Notes: a model not told the origin generated them from the sequence alone. DNA of 21,038 bases from DAOTZU01 sp034433995 (GCA_034433995.1 DAOTZU010000255.1:1-21038); one strand, 5' to 3'. Shown: positions 6,081-14,297, numbered from the stretch's first letter. Program-made: numbers and translations.

Positions 6081-7319
6081 ATGGGCAAAATACTAGGGCG
6101 CACAGGATATCTTTGCTTGGCGCTGGCGCTCGTGCTGAGCTTGGGCGCCTGCGGCAAGACCACCCCCACGCCCGCCGCGCCGGCGGGCAAACAGGGCGCC
6201 GCCTACAAGATCGGTTTCGTCGTGGCCATCACCGGCGCCTCTTCTTCCTTGGGCGAGCCGGAGCGCGACGTGGCCGTTATGGTGCAAAAGCAACTGGATG
6301 CTCAAGGCGGCATCGTCGGCCCCGATGGGGTGCGGCATCCGGTCAAGATCATCATCCAAGATACCGAGAGCAAAGGGGATGTGGCCGTCCCCGTGGCCAA
6401 AAAGTTGATCAACGACGAGGGCGTGGTGGCCCTCATCGGCCCCACCACCAGCCAGGAGAGCATGGCGCTCATTCCGGTGGTGCAAGAGGCCCAGGTGACC
6501 ATGATCTCTCTGGCCTCGTCCAGCGCCATCGTCAAGCCCGTGGCCGAGCGCAAGTGGATTTTCAAGGTGGCCCAGAGCAATGAGCACACCGCCCCATGGC
6601 AGGTCAAGTATGCCAAGGCCAAAGGGCTGACCAAGGTGGCGAATATCTATGTCAACAACGCCTACGGCGAGGACGGCGCCCTGGCCATCCGCGAGACGGC
6701 CAAGGCCGAGGGGGTGGAGATCGTCCTGGAGGAGACCTTTGATGCCGCCGATACCGATATGACGGCCCAGATCACCAAGATCAAGGCCAACGGCGCCCAG
6801 GCGGTATTGGTCACGGCCATCCCGCCGGCGGCGGCCATCTTTACCAAGCAGTACCGCGAGCTGGGCCTCACTTTGCCCCTATTGCACAATTCGGGCGTGG
6901 GGATGCAATCCTTTATTGACCTGGCCGGCGCCGCCAACGTGGAGGGGGTCATCTTTCCCATCGGCAAAGTGGTGGCGGTGGATGCCTTGGCCGATACTGA
7001 CCCGCAGAAGCCGGTGTTGCAGCGTTTCGTTGCCGATTACAAGGCGGCCACGGGCAAATACCCCAACCAATTCGCTGCCCATGCCTGGGATGCCCTCCAG
7101 ATCGTCCTGCAGGTGTTGCAGACCTTCCCCGACGGGTTGCCCTTGACGGAACAGCGCGCCCGTTTGCGTGATGGCATCGAGAACCTGAAAGGCTTTGTGG
7201 GGGCCGATGGCGTGTTCAACTTTTCCCCTCAGGATCATGTGGGCCTGAGCTTGAACGACGTGGTGTTGGTGCGCATCACCGGCGGCCAATGGCGCTACTT
7301 CCCTCCAGACCAATGGTAG
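6081..7319 (+). CDS. livK: Liv-type ABC transporter substrate-binding lipoprotein, copy 2
   Basis: This second 412-aa periplasmic-type binding protein is a close paralogue of the first and has the same length. Long stretches are identical or nearly so (KVANIYVNNAYGEDG, EETFDAADTDMT, ATGGATCATGTGGG at the 3' end of both genes as a shared DNA style, QDHVGL in both proteins). The ATG at 6081 lies after GGAGAGAT. It opens a signal peptide with the lipobox LGAC and a short TTPTPAAPAG spacer. Lobe motifs match copy 1. The main differences are in ligand-contact-like loops, for example NHGIGMKAFIDLCGAE in copy 1 against NSGVGMQSFIDLAGAA in copy 2, so different ligands are plausible. It is followed by livH after 10 bases. 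The duplication is evident from the sequence; the ligand is not. Confidence 0.9.
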   Translation: MGKILGRTGYLCLALALVLSLGACGKTTPTPAAPAGKQGAAYKIGFVVAITGASSSLGEPERDVAVMVQKQLDAQGGIVGPDGVRHPVKIIIQDTESKGDVAVPVAKKLINDEGVVALIGPTTSQESMALIPVVQEAQVTMISLASSSAIVKPVAERKWIFKVAQSNEHTAPWQVKYAKAKGLTKVANIYVNNAYGEDGALAIRETAKAEGVEIVLEETFDAADTDMTAQITKIKANGAQAVLVTAIPPAAAIFTKQYRELGLTLPLLHNSGVGMQSFIDLAGAANVEGVIFPIGKVVAVDALADTDPQKPVLQRFVADYKAATGKYPNQFAAHAWDALQIVLQVLQTFPDGLPLTEQRARLRDGIENLKGFVGADGVFNFSPQDHVGLSLNDVVLVRITGGQWRYFPPDQW

Positions 7320-7329
7320 AGGTGCGTGG

Positions 7330-8217
7330 GTGTTGAGTTACGCCTTCAAGGACTATGTCCAGTTCCTGCTCTCCGGGGCCAGCACGGGGTGCATTTACGT
7401 GCTGATCGCCCTGGGGCTGATCACCATCTACAACGTGAGCGGGGTGATCAACCTGGCCCAAGGGGAGTTTGTGATGTTGGGGGCCATGCTGGCCGTGGTC
7501 TTTTATCGCCAACTGCACTTTCCCTTGTGGTTGGCCTTTCTGGGGGCCGTGTTGGCCATCATGCTCTTGGGGGCGCTGGTGCAGCGGGTGACGGTGTACC
7601 CGGCGCGGCGCGCGGCGGAGGTGACGTTGATCATCATCACCATCGGCACGGCCATCGCCTTGCGGGGCATCGCCCTGCTGCTTTGGGGAACCACGTCCTA
7701 CTCCTTGCCCGAGTTTTCGCCCGGCCCGCCGCTCCAATTGGGCGGAGCGGTGTTGGCGCGGCAACGGCTGTGGATCATCGGCACGGCGGGGATCGTTTTG
7801 CTGTTGCTCTATCTCTTTTTCGAGTTCACCCTCTTGGGCAAGGCGGTGCGGGCCTGCGCCATCAACCGCCAGATGGCCGAGCTCTTGGGGATCAACACCC
7901 AGGGGATGGCGCTGCTCTCCTACGCCATCGGCGGGGGGTTGGGGGCCATCGCCGGGGTCGTCATCGCGCCGCTGGCCCTGGTGAGCTATGATATGGGGCT
8001 GAGCCTGGGCCTGAAGGGCTTTGTGGTGGCCATCATGGGCGGCATGGTCAACGCCCCCGCGGCCGTGGTGGGCGGGCTGATCCTGGGCATTGTCGAATCC
8101 TTCTCCGCAGGGCTGGTCTCCTCCGGTTTCAAAGAGGCCATCGCTTTTGTAGTCCTGTTTGTGGTCTTGGTGGGGCGCACGGTGCCGTGGGAGAACCTGT
8201 TCAGGAGGCGCCCATGA
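7330..8217 (+). CDS. livH: Branched-chain amino acid-type ABC transporter permease LivH
   Basis: This 295-aa, highly hydrophobic protein with about eight membrane segments is one of the two pore subunits of a Liv-type importer. It shows the family-typical IYVLIALGLITIYNVSGVINLAQGEFVMLGA near the N-terminus, INRQMAELLGIN in the cytoplasmic coupling region and IMGGMVNAPAAVVGGLILGIVE near the C-terminus. The start is a GTG at 7330, ten bases after the previous stop, with AGAGGTG overlapping that stop as ribosome-binding site; a TTG follows immediately and could also serve. Its TGA overlaps the ATG of livM by four bases (ATGA), which indicates translational coupling. Function as a transport pore is secure; the substrate depends on the binding proteins. 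Confidence 0.93.
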   Translation: MLSYAFKDYVQFLLSGASTGCIYVLIALGLITIYNVSGVINLAQGEFVMLGAMLAVVFYRQLHFPLWLAFLGAVLAIMLLGALVQRVTVYPARRAAEVTLIIITIGTAIALRGIALLLWGTTSYSLPEFSPGPPLQLGGAVLARQRLWIIGTAGIVLLLLYLFFEFTLLGKAVRACAINRQMAELLGINTQGMALLSYAIGGGLGAIAGVVIAPLALVSYDMGLSLGLKGFVVAIMGGMVNAPAAVVGGLILGIVESFSAGLVSSGFKEAIAFVVLFVVLVGRTVPWENLFRRRP

Positions 8218-9239
8218 CCCCATCGCTTTCCGCTATCCTGAGCTCCCGCAAGAACGTGGTCGGCCTGCTCCTTTTGGCCGTTTTTCTGGGTACGCTGCCT
8301 CTTTGGCTGAACACGCCCTACGCCCTGAGCACCCTCATCCTCATCGCCATCTATGCCATCGTCACCATGGGCCTCTGCTTGTTGATGGGCTACGCCGGGC
8401 AGGTGTCCTTGGGTCAGGCGGCTTTCTTTGGGCTGGGCGCCTATGGCTCGGCCATCCTCAGCACGCGGATGGGATGGTCGCCGTGGTTGGCGCTGGTGGC
8501 CAGCGCGGCCATCACCGGCGGCATCGCCTACCTCATCGGGCTGCCCATCTTTCGCCTCCAAGGACATTATTTGGCCCTGGGCACGTTGGCCTTTGGCCTC
8601 ATCGTGCGCGTGGTGCTCAATGAGGGCAAGACCATCACCGGCGGCCCCACCGGTCTGCCCGGCATCCCGCGGCTGACCCTGGCCGGCGTCGCCTTGAAGA
8701 GCGACCTGGCCTATTATTATCTGGCCTGGGGGGTTGCTCTGCTGGCGCTGATCATGGCGCTGAACATCGTCAATTCTCGCTTTGGGCGCGCGTTGCGGGC
8801 CATCCGGGAGGGACAGGAGGCGGCAGAGAGTTTAGGGGTGGAGGTGGCGCGCTACAAGCTGCGCATCCTGGTCACCAGCGCCATCTATGCCAGCGTGGCC
8901 GGCAGCCTCTATGCCCATTACATGATCTTTGTCAGCCCCAACGCCTTTGATTTCGATACTTCCGTGCGCCTGGTGTTGATGGCCGCGGTGGGTGGGCTGG
9001 CCAGCGTCTGGGGAGCGCCCTTGGGGGCGGCGGTGATCCTGCTCCTCAGCCTGGTCTTGCGCGAGGTGATGCCCCTCCTCACCGGAAGCAGCTCCGGCGA
9101 GCAGCAACTTGTCGCCTACGGGGTGTTGCTGGTGCTGATCATGATCTTTATGCCCGATGGGCTGACCGGCGCCGCCTCCCGTGCCTGGCGGCGGGCCCAA
9201 CCCTTGGCGGTCCTGCGCCGGCGGTTGAGGAGGGCCTGA
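8214..9239 (+). CDS. livM: Branched-chain amino acid-type ABC transporter permease LivM
   Basis: This second pore subunit of the importer is 341 aa with about nine hydrophobic segments. The ATG at 8214 overlaps the livH stop and is preceded by CAGGAGG. Family marks are CLLMGYAGQVSLGQAAFFGLGAYGSAIL, the GHYLALGTLAFGLIVRVVLNE segment, ITGGPTGLPGIP, and the coupling-helix region SRFGRALRAIREGQEAAESLGV. The C-terminus is basic and arginine-rich (RRAQPLAVLRRRLRRA), as expected for a cytosolic tail. Its TGA shares one base with the ATG of livG (TGATG). LivH and LivM would form the heterodimeric channel driven by LivG and LivF. Confidence 0.93.
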   Translation: MTPSLSAILSSRKNVVGLLLLAVFLGTLPLWLNTPYALSTLILIAIYAIVTMGLCLLMGYAGQVSLGQAAFFGLGAYGSAILSTRMGWSPWLALVASAAITGGIAYLIGLPIFRLQGHYLALGTLAFGLIVRVVLNEGKTITGGPTGLPGIPRLTLAGVALKSDLAYYYLAWGVALLALIMALNIVNSRFGRALRAIREGQEAAESLGVEVARYKLRILVTSAIYASVAGSLYAHYMIFVSPNAFDFDTSVRLVLMAAVGGLASVWGAPLGAAVILLLSLVLREVMPLLTGSSSGEQQLVAYGVLLVLIMIFMPDGLTGAASRAWRRAQPLAVLRRRLRRA

Positions 9240-10018
9240 TGGACGGCGAGCCCTTGGTCATCCTGGAAATCGAAGGTGTAAGCAAACACTTTGGTGGCGT
9301 GGTGGCGCTGGATGAGGTCTCGTTTGCGGTGCGCGATGGCGAGATCTTGGCCCTCATCGGGCCCAATGGCGCCGGCAAAACCACCCTGCTCAACATCATC
9401 GCCGGCACCTTGCCCCCCAACAAGGGTCAGGTGCGCTTTCGGGGCAAACGGCTCAACGGGCGTCCCCCTTACGAGCGGGTGCGCATGGGCATCGCCCGGA
9501 CCTTTCAGCAAGCCCTCATCTTTGGCAAGATGACCGTCCTGGAGAACGTCATGGTCGGCTGCCATATCCGCGGCCAGAGCGAATTGCTGGATGCCGCCCT
9601 GCGTTGGCCACGGGTGCGTCGTGAGGAGGAGGACCTCTATCTCGACGCTTTGCGTTTCCTCAACCTGGTGGGCCTGGGGGCCAAGGCCAACCAAGAGGCG
9701 GGCACCCTGCCCTTTGGTCAGCAGCGCCTGCTGGCCATCGCCCGCGCCCTGGCGGCCAGCCCCACCCTGCTCCTTCTGGATGAGCCGGCCGCCGGCCTCA
9801 ACCGCCTGGAGAAGAACGATCTGGCCGACCTCATTCGCCGCATCCAGCAGATGCGCATCACCATCATCCTGGTGGAGCACGATATGGAGCTGGTGATGCG
9901 CCTGGCCGATACCGTGGTGGTGTTGGACCACGGCAAGCGCTTGGCCCAGGGCACTCCTCAAGAAGTGCGCCGCAACAAGGCGGTCATCGCCGCCTATTTG
10001 GGCACGGAGGAGGGGTGA
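9239..10018 (+). CDS. livG: Liv-type ABC transporter ATP-binding protein LivG
   Basis: This 259-aa ATPase subunit has Walker A GPNGAGKTT (41-49), a Q-loop at RTFQ (Q90), the degenerate signature LPFGQQ (157-162) that is normal for LivG in place of LSGGQ, Walker B LLLLDEP (177-183) and the switch histidine in VEHDM (H214). ATP hydrolysis should therefore be intact. The start at 9239 shares its A with the livM stop. It ends in a TGA that shares its A with the ATG of livF. It belongs to the tightly packed livHMGF unit and works on the cytosolic face of the LivHM channel. Confidence 0.94.
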   Translation: MDGEPLVILEIEGVSKHFGGVVALDEVSFAVRDGEILALIGPNGAGKTTLLNIIAGTLPPNKGQVRFRGKRLNGRPPYERVRMGIARTFQQALIFGKMTVLENVMVGCHIRGQSELLDAALRWPRVRREEEDLYLDALRFLNLVGLGAKANQEAGTLPFGQQRLLAIARALAASPTLLLLDEPAAGLNRLEKNDLADLIRRIQQMRITIILVEHDMELVMRLADTVVVLDHGKRLAQGTPQEVRRNKAVIAAYLGTEEG

Positions 10019-10770
10019 TGCTTAACGTCACAGGGGTAAGCGTCTATTATGGTCACATCCAGGCGGTACGCCAGGTCTCTTTGACGGTGCAGCAGGGAGA
10101 GATCGTGGCGATCTTGGGCCCCAACGGTGCCGGCAAGAGCACGCTGTTGCGGGCCATCACAGGCCAGATCAAGCCCTCGGAGGGCGAGATCTTGTGGCAG
10201 GGCCACAGGTTGGATGGCTTGAGCACCCATCAGGTGGCCCGCGCGGGACTGGTGTTGGTGCCCGAGGGACGGCAGATCCTGCCCAGCATGACCGTGCGCG
10301 ATAACCTCCTCTTGGGCGGCTATCGCCATGAGGCGGGCCGCCTGGGGGGACTGCTCCGGCCGGTGGGCGGCGTCTGGCGCAAGGCCGAACTGCAGGAGCG
10401 GTTGGCGACGGTGTTTCGTTATTTCCCTCGCCTGCAAGAGCGCCTGGGCCAGCGGGCGGGCAGCCTCAGCGGCGGCGAACAGCAGATGTTTGCCATCGGC
10501 CGGGCTTTGATGGCCTCGCCCCGTCTGCTCCTGCTGGATGAGCCCTCCATCGGGCTGGCCCCCAATCTGGTGCGCGAGATCCTGCAATTGTTGGTGCGCT
10601 TGCGGGAGGAGGGGCTGACCTTGCTCTTGGTGGAACAGGATGCTCATGCCGCGCTGCGTATCGCCGATCGCGGTTATGTGCTCGAGACGGGCCGCGTGGT
10701 GGCCGAGGGCAGCGCCCGTGAGTTGCTCAACTCGGAACGGATGCGCCGGGCGTACCTGGGCATGGTCTAG
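10018..10770 (+). CDS. livF: Liv-type ABC transporter ATP-binding protein LivF
   Basis: This 250-aa ATPase subunit has Walker A GPNGAGKS (34-41), the loop VPEGRQILPSMTVRDNL typical of LivF, the signature LSGGEQ (150-155), Walker B LLLLDEP (170-176) followed by SIGLAP, and VEQDA where LivF proteins usually carry glutamine in place of the switch histidine. I chose the ATG at 10018 (overlapping the livG stop, with GGAGGAGGGG just upstream) over the GTG one codon earlier. Residues about 104-126 (HEAGRLGGLLRPVGGVWRKAEL) look like a small insertion compared with short LivF proteins. It ends the transporter unit. A repeat-bearing gap of 118 bases separates it from the first ligase gene. Confidence 0.94.
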   Translation: MLNVTGVSVYYGHIQAVRQVSLTVQQGEIVAILGPNGAGKSTLLRAITGQIKPSEGEILWQGHRLDGLSTHQVARAGLVLVPEGRQILPSMTVRDNLLLGGYRHEAGRLGGLLRPVGGVWRKAELQERLATVFRYFPRLQERLGQRAGSLSGGEQQMFAIGRALMASPRLLLLDEPSIGLAPNLVREILQLLVRLREEGLTLLLVEQDAHAALRIADRGYVLETGRVVAEGSARELLNSERMRRAYLGMV

Positions 10771-10781
10771 GAGCAGCCCAC

Positions 10782-10869
10782 GGCCTTGTGCCCGTGAAAT
10801 ACGCCCACGAGGGGCTGGGCTACGGCACGTTTGCCCGTCGACCGACGCCCACGAGGGGCTTGACTACGG
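10782..10869 (-). repeat. Tandem pair of the ~43-bp intergenic repeat (site A)
   Basis: Two 44-base copies (10782-10825 and 10826-10869) lie in inverted orientation relative to the plus strand. Each carries a core reading, on the minus strand, CCGTAG, then AGCCCCTCGTGGGCGT, then ACGGGCA. They fill the gap between livF and the first ligase gene and end a few bases before that gene's ribosome-binding site. Related copies lie at 14114-14199 and 18970-19012. Confidence 0.75.
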
Positions 10870-10888
10870 GATAAATGAGGAGGACAAG

Positions 10889-12205
10889 ATGATCATCTGG
10901 AACCGTGAAATGGAGTGCGCGCCGCGGGAGCGCTTGGAGGCTTTGCAGAGCCGCCGGCTCCGCGCACAGGTGGCCCGGGTGTACGAGAAGGTGCCCTTTT
11001 ACCGCCAGGCCTTTGACCGGGCAGGGATCCGCCCGCAGGATGTGCGCGGGCTGGAGGATCTGGAGCACCTGCCCTTCACCCGCAAAAGCGACTTTCGCGA
11101 TAACTATCCCTTTGGCCTGCTCGCCGTGCCCTTGGAGGAGGTGGTGCGGGTCCACGCCTCCAGCGGCACCACGGGCAAGCCCACCGTGGTCGCCTACACC
11201 GCCAACGATATCGCCCTGTGGTCCGAGGTGATGGCCCGCACCTTGGCTTGTGGCGAGGTGACGCGGAAGGACGTGGTGCACAACGCCTACGGCTATGGCC
11301 TGTTCACCGGCGGTTTGGGCGTGCACTATGGCGCGGAAAAGATCGGGGCCACCGTCATCCCCATGTCCGGCGGCAACACCGCCCGGCAGATCATGCTCAT
11401 CCAAGATTTCGGCGCCACCGCCCTCTGTTGCACCCCCTCCTACGCCCTCTTTTTGGCCGAGGCGGCCCTGGAGAACGGCGCTGACCTGCGCCAGACCAAA
11501 CTGCGGGTGGGATTCTTTGGGGCAGAGCCTTGGTCGGAACAGATGCGCCAAGAGATCGAGGAGCGCTTGGGCCTTTTGGCCTTGGATATTTATGGCCTGA
11601 GCGAGATCATCGGGCCGGGGGTCTCCTCCGAGTGCGTGTACAAGAACGGCTTGCACATTTTCGAGGATGTTTTCTTGCCCGAGATCATTGACCCCGATAC
11701 CGGCCGCCGCCTGCCCTATGGCGAGACGGGCGAGCTGGTCTTTACCACCCTCACCAAGGAGGCTCTGCCCGTCATCCGTTATCGCACGGGCGATATGGCC
11801 AAGCTCAGCATCGAACCCTGTGCTTGTGGGCGCACCACGGTGCGCATGTCCAAGGTCAGCGGGCGCACCGACGACATGATCATCGTGCGGGGCGTGAACG
11901 TCTTCCCTTCGCAGATCGAGTCCGTGCTCTTGCAGCTCAAGGGTGTGCAGCCCCACTATCTCATCATTGTGGACCGCGAGCGCGGCGCCATGGACACCCT
12001 GGAGGTCTGGGTGGAGGTCTCGGAGGAGATCTTTTCCGATAAACTGGGCAACCTGGCCGATTTGCAGAACCAGGCTGAACGACAGATCCAGGATGTCTTG
12101 GGCATCTCGGCCCGGGTCAAGCTGGTGGAGCCGCACCGCATCGAGCGGAGCATGGGCAAGGCCAAGCGCGTCCTGGACCGCCGCGAGGTGTACAAGCAGG
12201 GCTGA
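10889..12205 (+). CDS. paaK: Phenylacetate-CoA ligase family protein, copy 1
   Basis: This 438-aa AMP-forming acyl-CoA ligase is of the PaaK type. The enzyme class converts an aryl or other carboxylic acid, ATP and CoA to the acyl-CoA, AMP and PPi. Visible motifs are the N-terminal family mark FTRKSDFRDNYPFGLLAV, the P-loop SSGTTGKP (91-98), YGYGLFTGG, the FGAEPWSEQMR segment, YGLSE (235-239), YRTGD (298-302), CACGRT (311-316) and the hinge and C-terminal region GRTDDMIIVRGVNVFP (325-340). The C-terminus carries ERSMGKAKRV with the catalytic-type lysine region. Length is normal for PaaK. The start ATG at 10889 follows GAGGAGG five bases upstream; longer in-frame starts would run back into livF and the repeat. 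The substrate (phenylacetate, indoleacetate, benzoate-like or another acid) cannot be fixed from sequence alone. Confidence 0.9.
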   Translation: MIIWNREMECAPRERLEALQSRRLRAQVARVYEKVPFYRQAFDRAGIRPQDVRGLEDLEHLPFTRKSDFRDNYPFGLLAVPLEEVVRVHASSGTTGKPTVVAYTANDIALWSEVMARTLACGEVTRKDVVHNAYGYGLFTGGLGVHYGAEKIGATVIPMSGGNTARQIMLIQDFGATALCCTPSYALFLAEAALENGADLRQTKLRVGFFGAEPWSEQMRQEIEERLGLLALDIYGLSEIIGPGVSSECVYKNGLHIFEDVFLPEIIDPDTGRRLPYGETGELVFTTLTKEALPVIRYRTGDMAKLSIEPCACGRTTVRMSKVSGRTDDMIIVRGVNVFPSQIESVLLQLKGVQPHYLIIVDRERGAMDTLEVWVEVSEEIFSDKLGNLADLQNQAERQIQDVLGISARVKLVEPHRIERSMGKAKRVLDRREVYKQG

Positions 12206-12269
12206 TCCGTTGCAGCCGGCCGGGGATTCAACCTGAACATCTGAAGGCAGCGCTTGGCGGCCATAGGGC

Positions 12270-12298
12270 TTGACAGGCCAGCGCGGTGCGGGTAAAAC
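12270..12298 (+). promoter_or_regulatory. Possible internal promoter before the second ligase gene
   Basis: TTGACA (12270-12275), a 17-base spacer and TAAAAC (12293-12298) lie within the 116-base gap between the two ligase genes, about 24 bases before the start at 12322. The -35 box is perfect and the -10 box moderate. It would allow the second ligase and the ACT gene to be expressed separately from the transporter. Confidence 0.4.
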
Positions 12299-12321
12299 TG
12301 CTGTCAAGGAGTGAGCGAACG

Positions 12322-13635
12322 ATGGCGATGTGGAATCGAGAGCGAGAGACCATGTCACGCGCCGCGTTGGAGGCGCTGCAGTTGGATCTCTTGCGCCAGC
12401 AGGTGGCCAATGTCTATGAGAAGGTGCCCTTTTACCGCCAGGCCCTGCGGGAACGCGGCATCCGCCCGGAGGAGATCCGTTCCCTCGATGATCTGCGGCG
12501 GCTACCCTTCACCCGCAAGAGCGACTTTCGCGATAATTATCCCTTTGGGCTGTTGGCCGTGCCCCGGCGCGAGCTGGCCCGCATCCATGCCTCCAGCGGC
12601 ACCACGGGCAAGCCCACCGTGGTGGCCTACACCAAGAAGGACCTGGATACCTGGCGCGAGGTTTGCGCCCGCAATCTGGTGGCAGCCGGCGTCAGCGCCG
12701 AGGACACGGTGCAGATCGCCATGGGCTATGGCCTGTTCACCGGCGGGCTGGGCTGGCATTATGCCAGCGAGCACATCGGCGCCACAGTGGTGCCCATGTC
12801 CTCCGGCAACACCAAGCGCCAGATCATGCTCATCCAAGATTTCGAGACCACCGTCTTTTGTTGCACTCCCTCCTATGCCATCTATGTGGCCGAGCAGGCC
12901 GACGAGATGGGCGTGGATCTGCGCCAGACGGCCCTGCGGGTGGGCATCCACGGCGCCGAGCCTTGGTCGGAGCAGATGCGCCAAGAGATCGCCCAGCGCC
13001 TGGGCATTGACCCCATCGACACCTACGGTCTGAGCGAGGTGATGGGGCCGGGCGTCTCGGGGGAGTGCACCCAGCATTGCGGGCTGCACATCAACGAGGA
13101 CCATTTCCTGGTGGAGATCGTGGACCCCGGCACCGGCGAGCCCCTGCCCCCCGGCCAATGCGGCGAACTGGTCATCACCACTCTCACCAAGGAGGCCCTA
13201 CCCGTCATTCGCTACCGCACCGGAGACATCACCCGGCTCGACTTTACCCCCTGTGCCTGCGGGCGCACCCTGGCGCGGATGGAGAAGGTCAGCGGCCGCA
13301 CCGATGATATGCTCATCGTGCGCGGGGTGAACGTCTTTCCTTCCCAGATCGAGGCAGTTTTGCTCCAGGTGGAGGGTGTGCAGCCCCATTATCTCATCAT
13401 CGTGGACCGGGAGCGCGGGGCCATGGACGATTTGGAGATCTGGGTGGAGGTCTCGGAGGAAGTATTCAGCGACGATATCGGTCGGCTGAAGGCGTTGCAG
13501 CGCCAGGCGGAATATGAGATGCGCGAGATGCTGGGCATTCAGGCGCGGGTCAAACTGGTGGAGCCCCACCGCATCGAGCGCAGCATGGGCAAAGCCCAGC
13601 GGGTCATTGACCGCCGCGAGGTGTACAAAGCATAG
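12322..13635 (+). CDS. paaK: Phenylacetate-CoA ligase family protein, copy 2
   Basis: This 437-aa paralogue of the preceding ligase has the same motifs in the same order: FTRKSDFRDNYPFGLLAV, SSGTTGKPTVVAYT, YGLFTGGLG, HGAEPWSEQMR, YGLSEVMGPGVSGEC, YRTGD, CACGRT, GRTDDMLIVRGVNVFPSQIE and ERSMGKAQRV. Most of the sequence matches copy 1 by eye, so the pair arose by duplication. Differences cluster in segments that usually shape the acid pocket, such as GFFGAEPW against GIHGAEPW and SEIIGPGVSSECVYKNGLHI against SEVMGPGVSGECTQHCGLHI. The ATG at 12322 has AAGGAG ten bases upstream; the ATG two codons later is an alternative. It is followed by a short REP-like hairpin and then the ACT gene. The exact acid substrate is unknown. 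Confidence 0.9.
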   Translation: MAMWNRERETMSRAALEALQLDLLRQQVANVYEKVPFYRQALRERGIRPEEIRSLDDLRRLPFTRKSDFRDNYPFGLLAVPRRELARIHASSGTTGKPTVVAYTKKDLDTWREVCARNLVAAGVSAEDTVQIAMGYGLFTGGLGWHYASEHIGATVVPMSSGNTKRQIMLIQDFETTVFCCTPSYAIYVAEQADEMGVDLRQTALRVGIHGAEPWSEQMRQEIAQRLGIDPIDTYGLSEVMGPGVSGECTQHCGLHINEDHFLVEIVDPGTGEPLPPGQCGELVITTLTKEALPVIRYRTGDITRLDFTPCACGRTLARMEKVSGRTDDMLIVRGVNVFPSQIEAVLLQVEGVQPHYLIIVDRERGAMDDLEIWVEVSEEVFSDDIGRLKALQRQAEYEMREMLGIQARVKLVEPHRIERSMGKAQRVIDRREVYKA

Positions 13636-13642
13636 ATGACCG

Positions 13643-13686
13643 CCCTTCTCCCGCCTCTCCCTGTGGGGAGGGGCAGGAGAGAAGGG
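13643..13686 (+). repeat. REP-like imperfect palindrome between ligase 2 and the ACT gene
   Basis: CCCTTCTC and CCTCTCCC on the left pair with GGGAGG and GAGAAGGG on the right around a TGTG centre (13662-13665), with a few unpaired bases. The inner part, CTCTCCCTGTGGGGAG, resembles widespread dispersed palindromes. There is no T-tract after it, so read-through into the ACT gene is expected. Confidence 0.55.
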
Positions 13687-13710
13687 AGAATGAGACGAGG
13701 AGGGAAACCC

Positions 13711-14103
13711 ATGCGCATGACGCAGGTATCGACTTTTTTGGAGAACCGCCCCGGTCGCTTGCTCCATTTGATGAACCTTTTGGCCGAGGCCAAGGTCAAC
13801 ATCATCGCCCACAATATCGTGGATGCCTCCGATTTCGGCATCGTGCACATGTTGGTGGACCAGCCCCAGCGGGCGCTGGAAGTGATCCGTGGCGCCGGCA
13901 TGACGGCCTCCTCCACCGAGGTTTTGCAGGTGACCGTCCCCGACGAGCCGGGCGCCTTTGTGGAGCGGGTGCTCAAGCCCCTGGCCAAGGCGGGGGTGAA
14001 CATTGAGTATTCTTATGCCTACAGCAGCACCTGCGCCGGCGAGGCGCGCATCGTGCTCAAGGTCAACGATCTGGTGGCCGGCGAACGGGCTTTGCAAGGC
14101 TAG
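13711..14103 (+). CDS. Tandem ACT-domain protein
   Basis: This 130-aa cytosolic protein consists of two ACT domains: residues about 3-66 (QVSTFLENRPGRLLHLMNLLAEAKVNI) and about 70-127 (EVLQVTVPDEPGAFVERVLKPLAKAGVNIEYSY). ACT domains bind amino acids and usually regulate enzymes or act as free sensors. The ATG at 13711 follows GAGGAGGG; an upstream in-frame ATG at 13636 would translate the REP-like hairpin and is unlikely. Small two-ACT proteins next to PaaK-type ligases are a recurrent arrangement in anaerobic bacteria and archaea (from general knowledge). A role in sensing an amino acid whose breakdown gives the ligase substrate is therefore plausible. No catalytic domain is present. It is the last gene of the operon before a repeat-rich gap. 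Confidence 0.85.
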   Translation: MRMTQVSTFLENRPGRLLHLMNLLAEAKVNIIAHNIVDASDFGIVHMLVDQPQRALEVIRGAGMTASSTEVLQVTVPDEPGAFVERVLKPLAKAGVNIEYSYAYSSTCAGEARIVLKVNDLVAGERALQG

Positions 14104-14113
14104 CCGGCCAAGG

Positions 14114-14199
14114 CCGTAGCCTAGCCCCTCGCGGGCGTCAAACGACGAGCACGAGGCCGTAGCCTAGCCCCTCGCGGGCGTTCCACAACGGGCCCAAGG
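14114..14199 (+). repeat. Tandem pair of the ~43-bp intergenic repeat (site B)
   Basis: Two copies with a 43-base period (14114-14156 and 14157-14199) share an identical first part: CCGTAGCCTAGCCCC followed by TCGCGGGCGT. The second parts (CAAACGACGAGCACGAGG and TCCACAACGGGCCCAAGG) are diverged. The preceding bases GGCCAAGG look like the tail of a further copy. They begin ten bases after the ACT gene's stop. The core GCCCCTCGCGGGC can form a small hairpin. Confidence 0.8.
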
Positions 14200-14242
14200 T
14201 TACGGAACGTTGGCGGGCATGAGAACAGGATAGGATATCGGC

Positions 14243-14297
14243 AAAGGGGCCGGTAGGGCGCTGCGGCGCTCTCGCCTGGGGGAGAGGCCGCCCCTTT
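14243..14297 (+). repeat. Long imperfect inverted repeat before the TspO-like gene
   Basis: AAAGGGGC plus GG (14243-14253, one bulged C) pairs with CCGCCCCTTT (14288-14297), and inside it CTCTC pairs with GAGAG around GCCTGGGG. It lies 33 bases before the next start codon and may be a terminator-like or REP-like hairpin. Only three T residues follow the stem, so termination is uncertain. Confidence 0.5.

Noticed and set aside
7276..8223. A 315-codon Gln/His/Asp-rich open frame on the minus strand opposite livH
   Set aside because: It is an antisense shadow of a hydrophobic permease gene, which gives polar-rich reverse frames.
10820..12358. A 512-codon open frame on the minus strand opposite the first ligase gene
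   Set aside because: It is a shadow of the ligase, whose motifs are all present in the sense frame; a similar shadow at 13198-14097 is rejected for the same reason.
14114..14199. Possible mini-CRISPR formed by the tandem 43-base units
   Set aside because: The units are contiguous, with no spacers between constant repeats, only two copies occur per site, and no cas genes are present.
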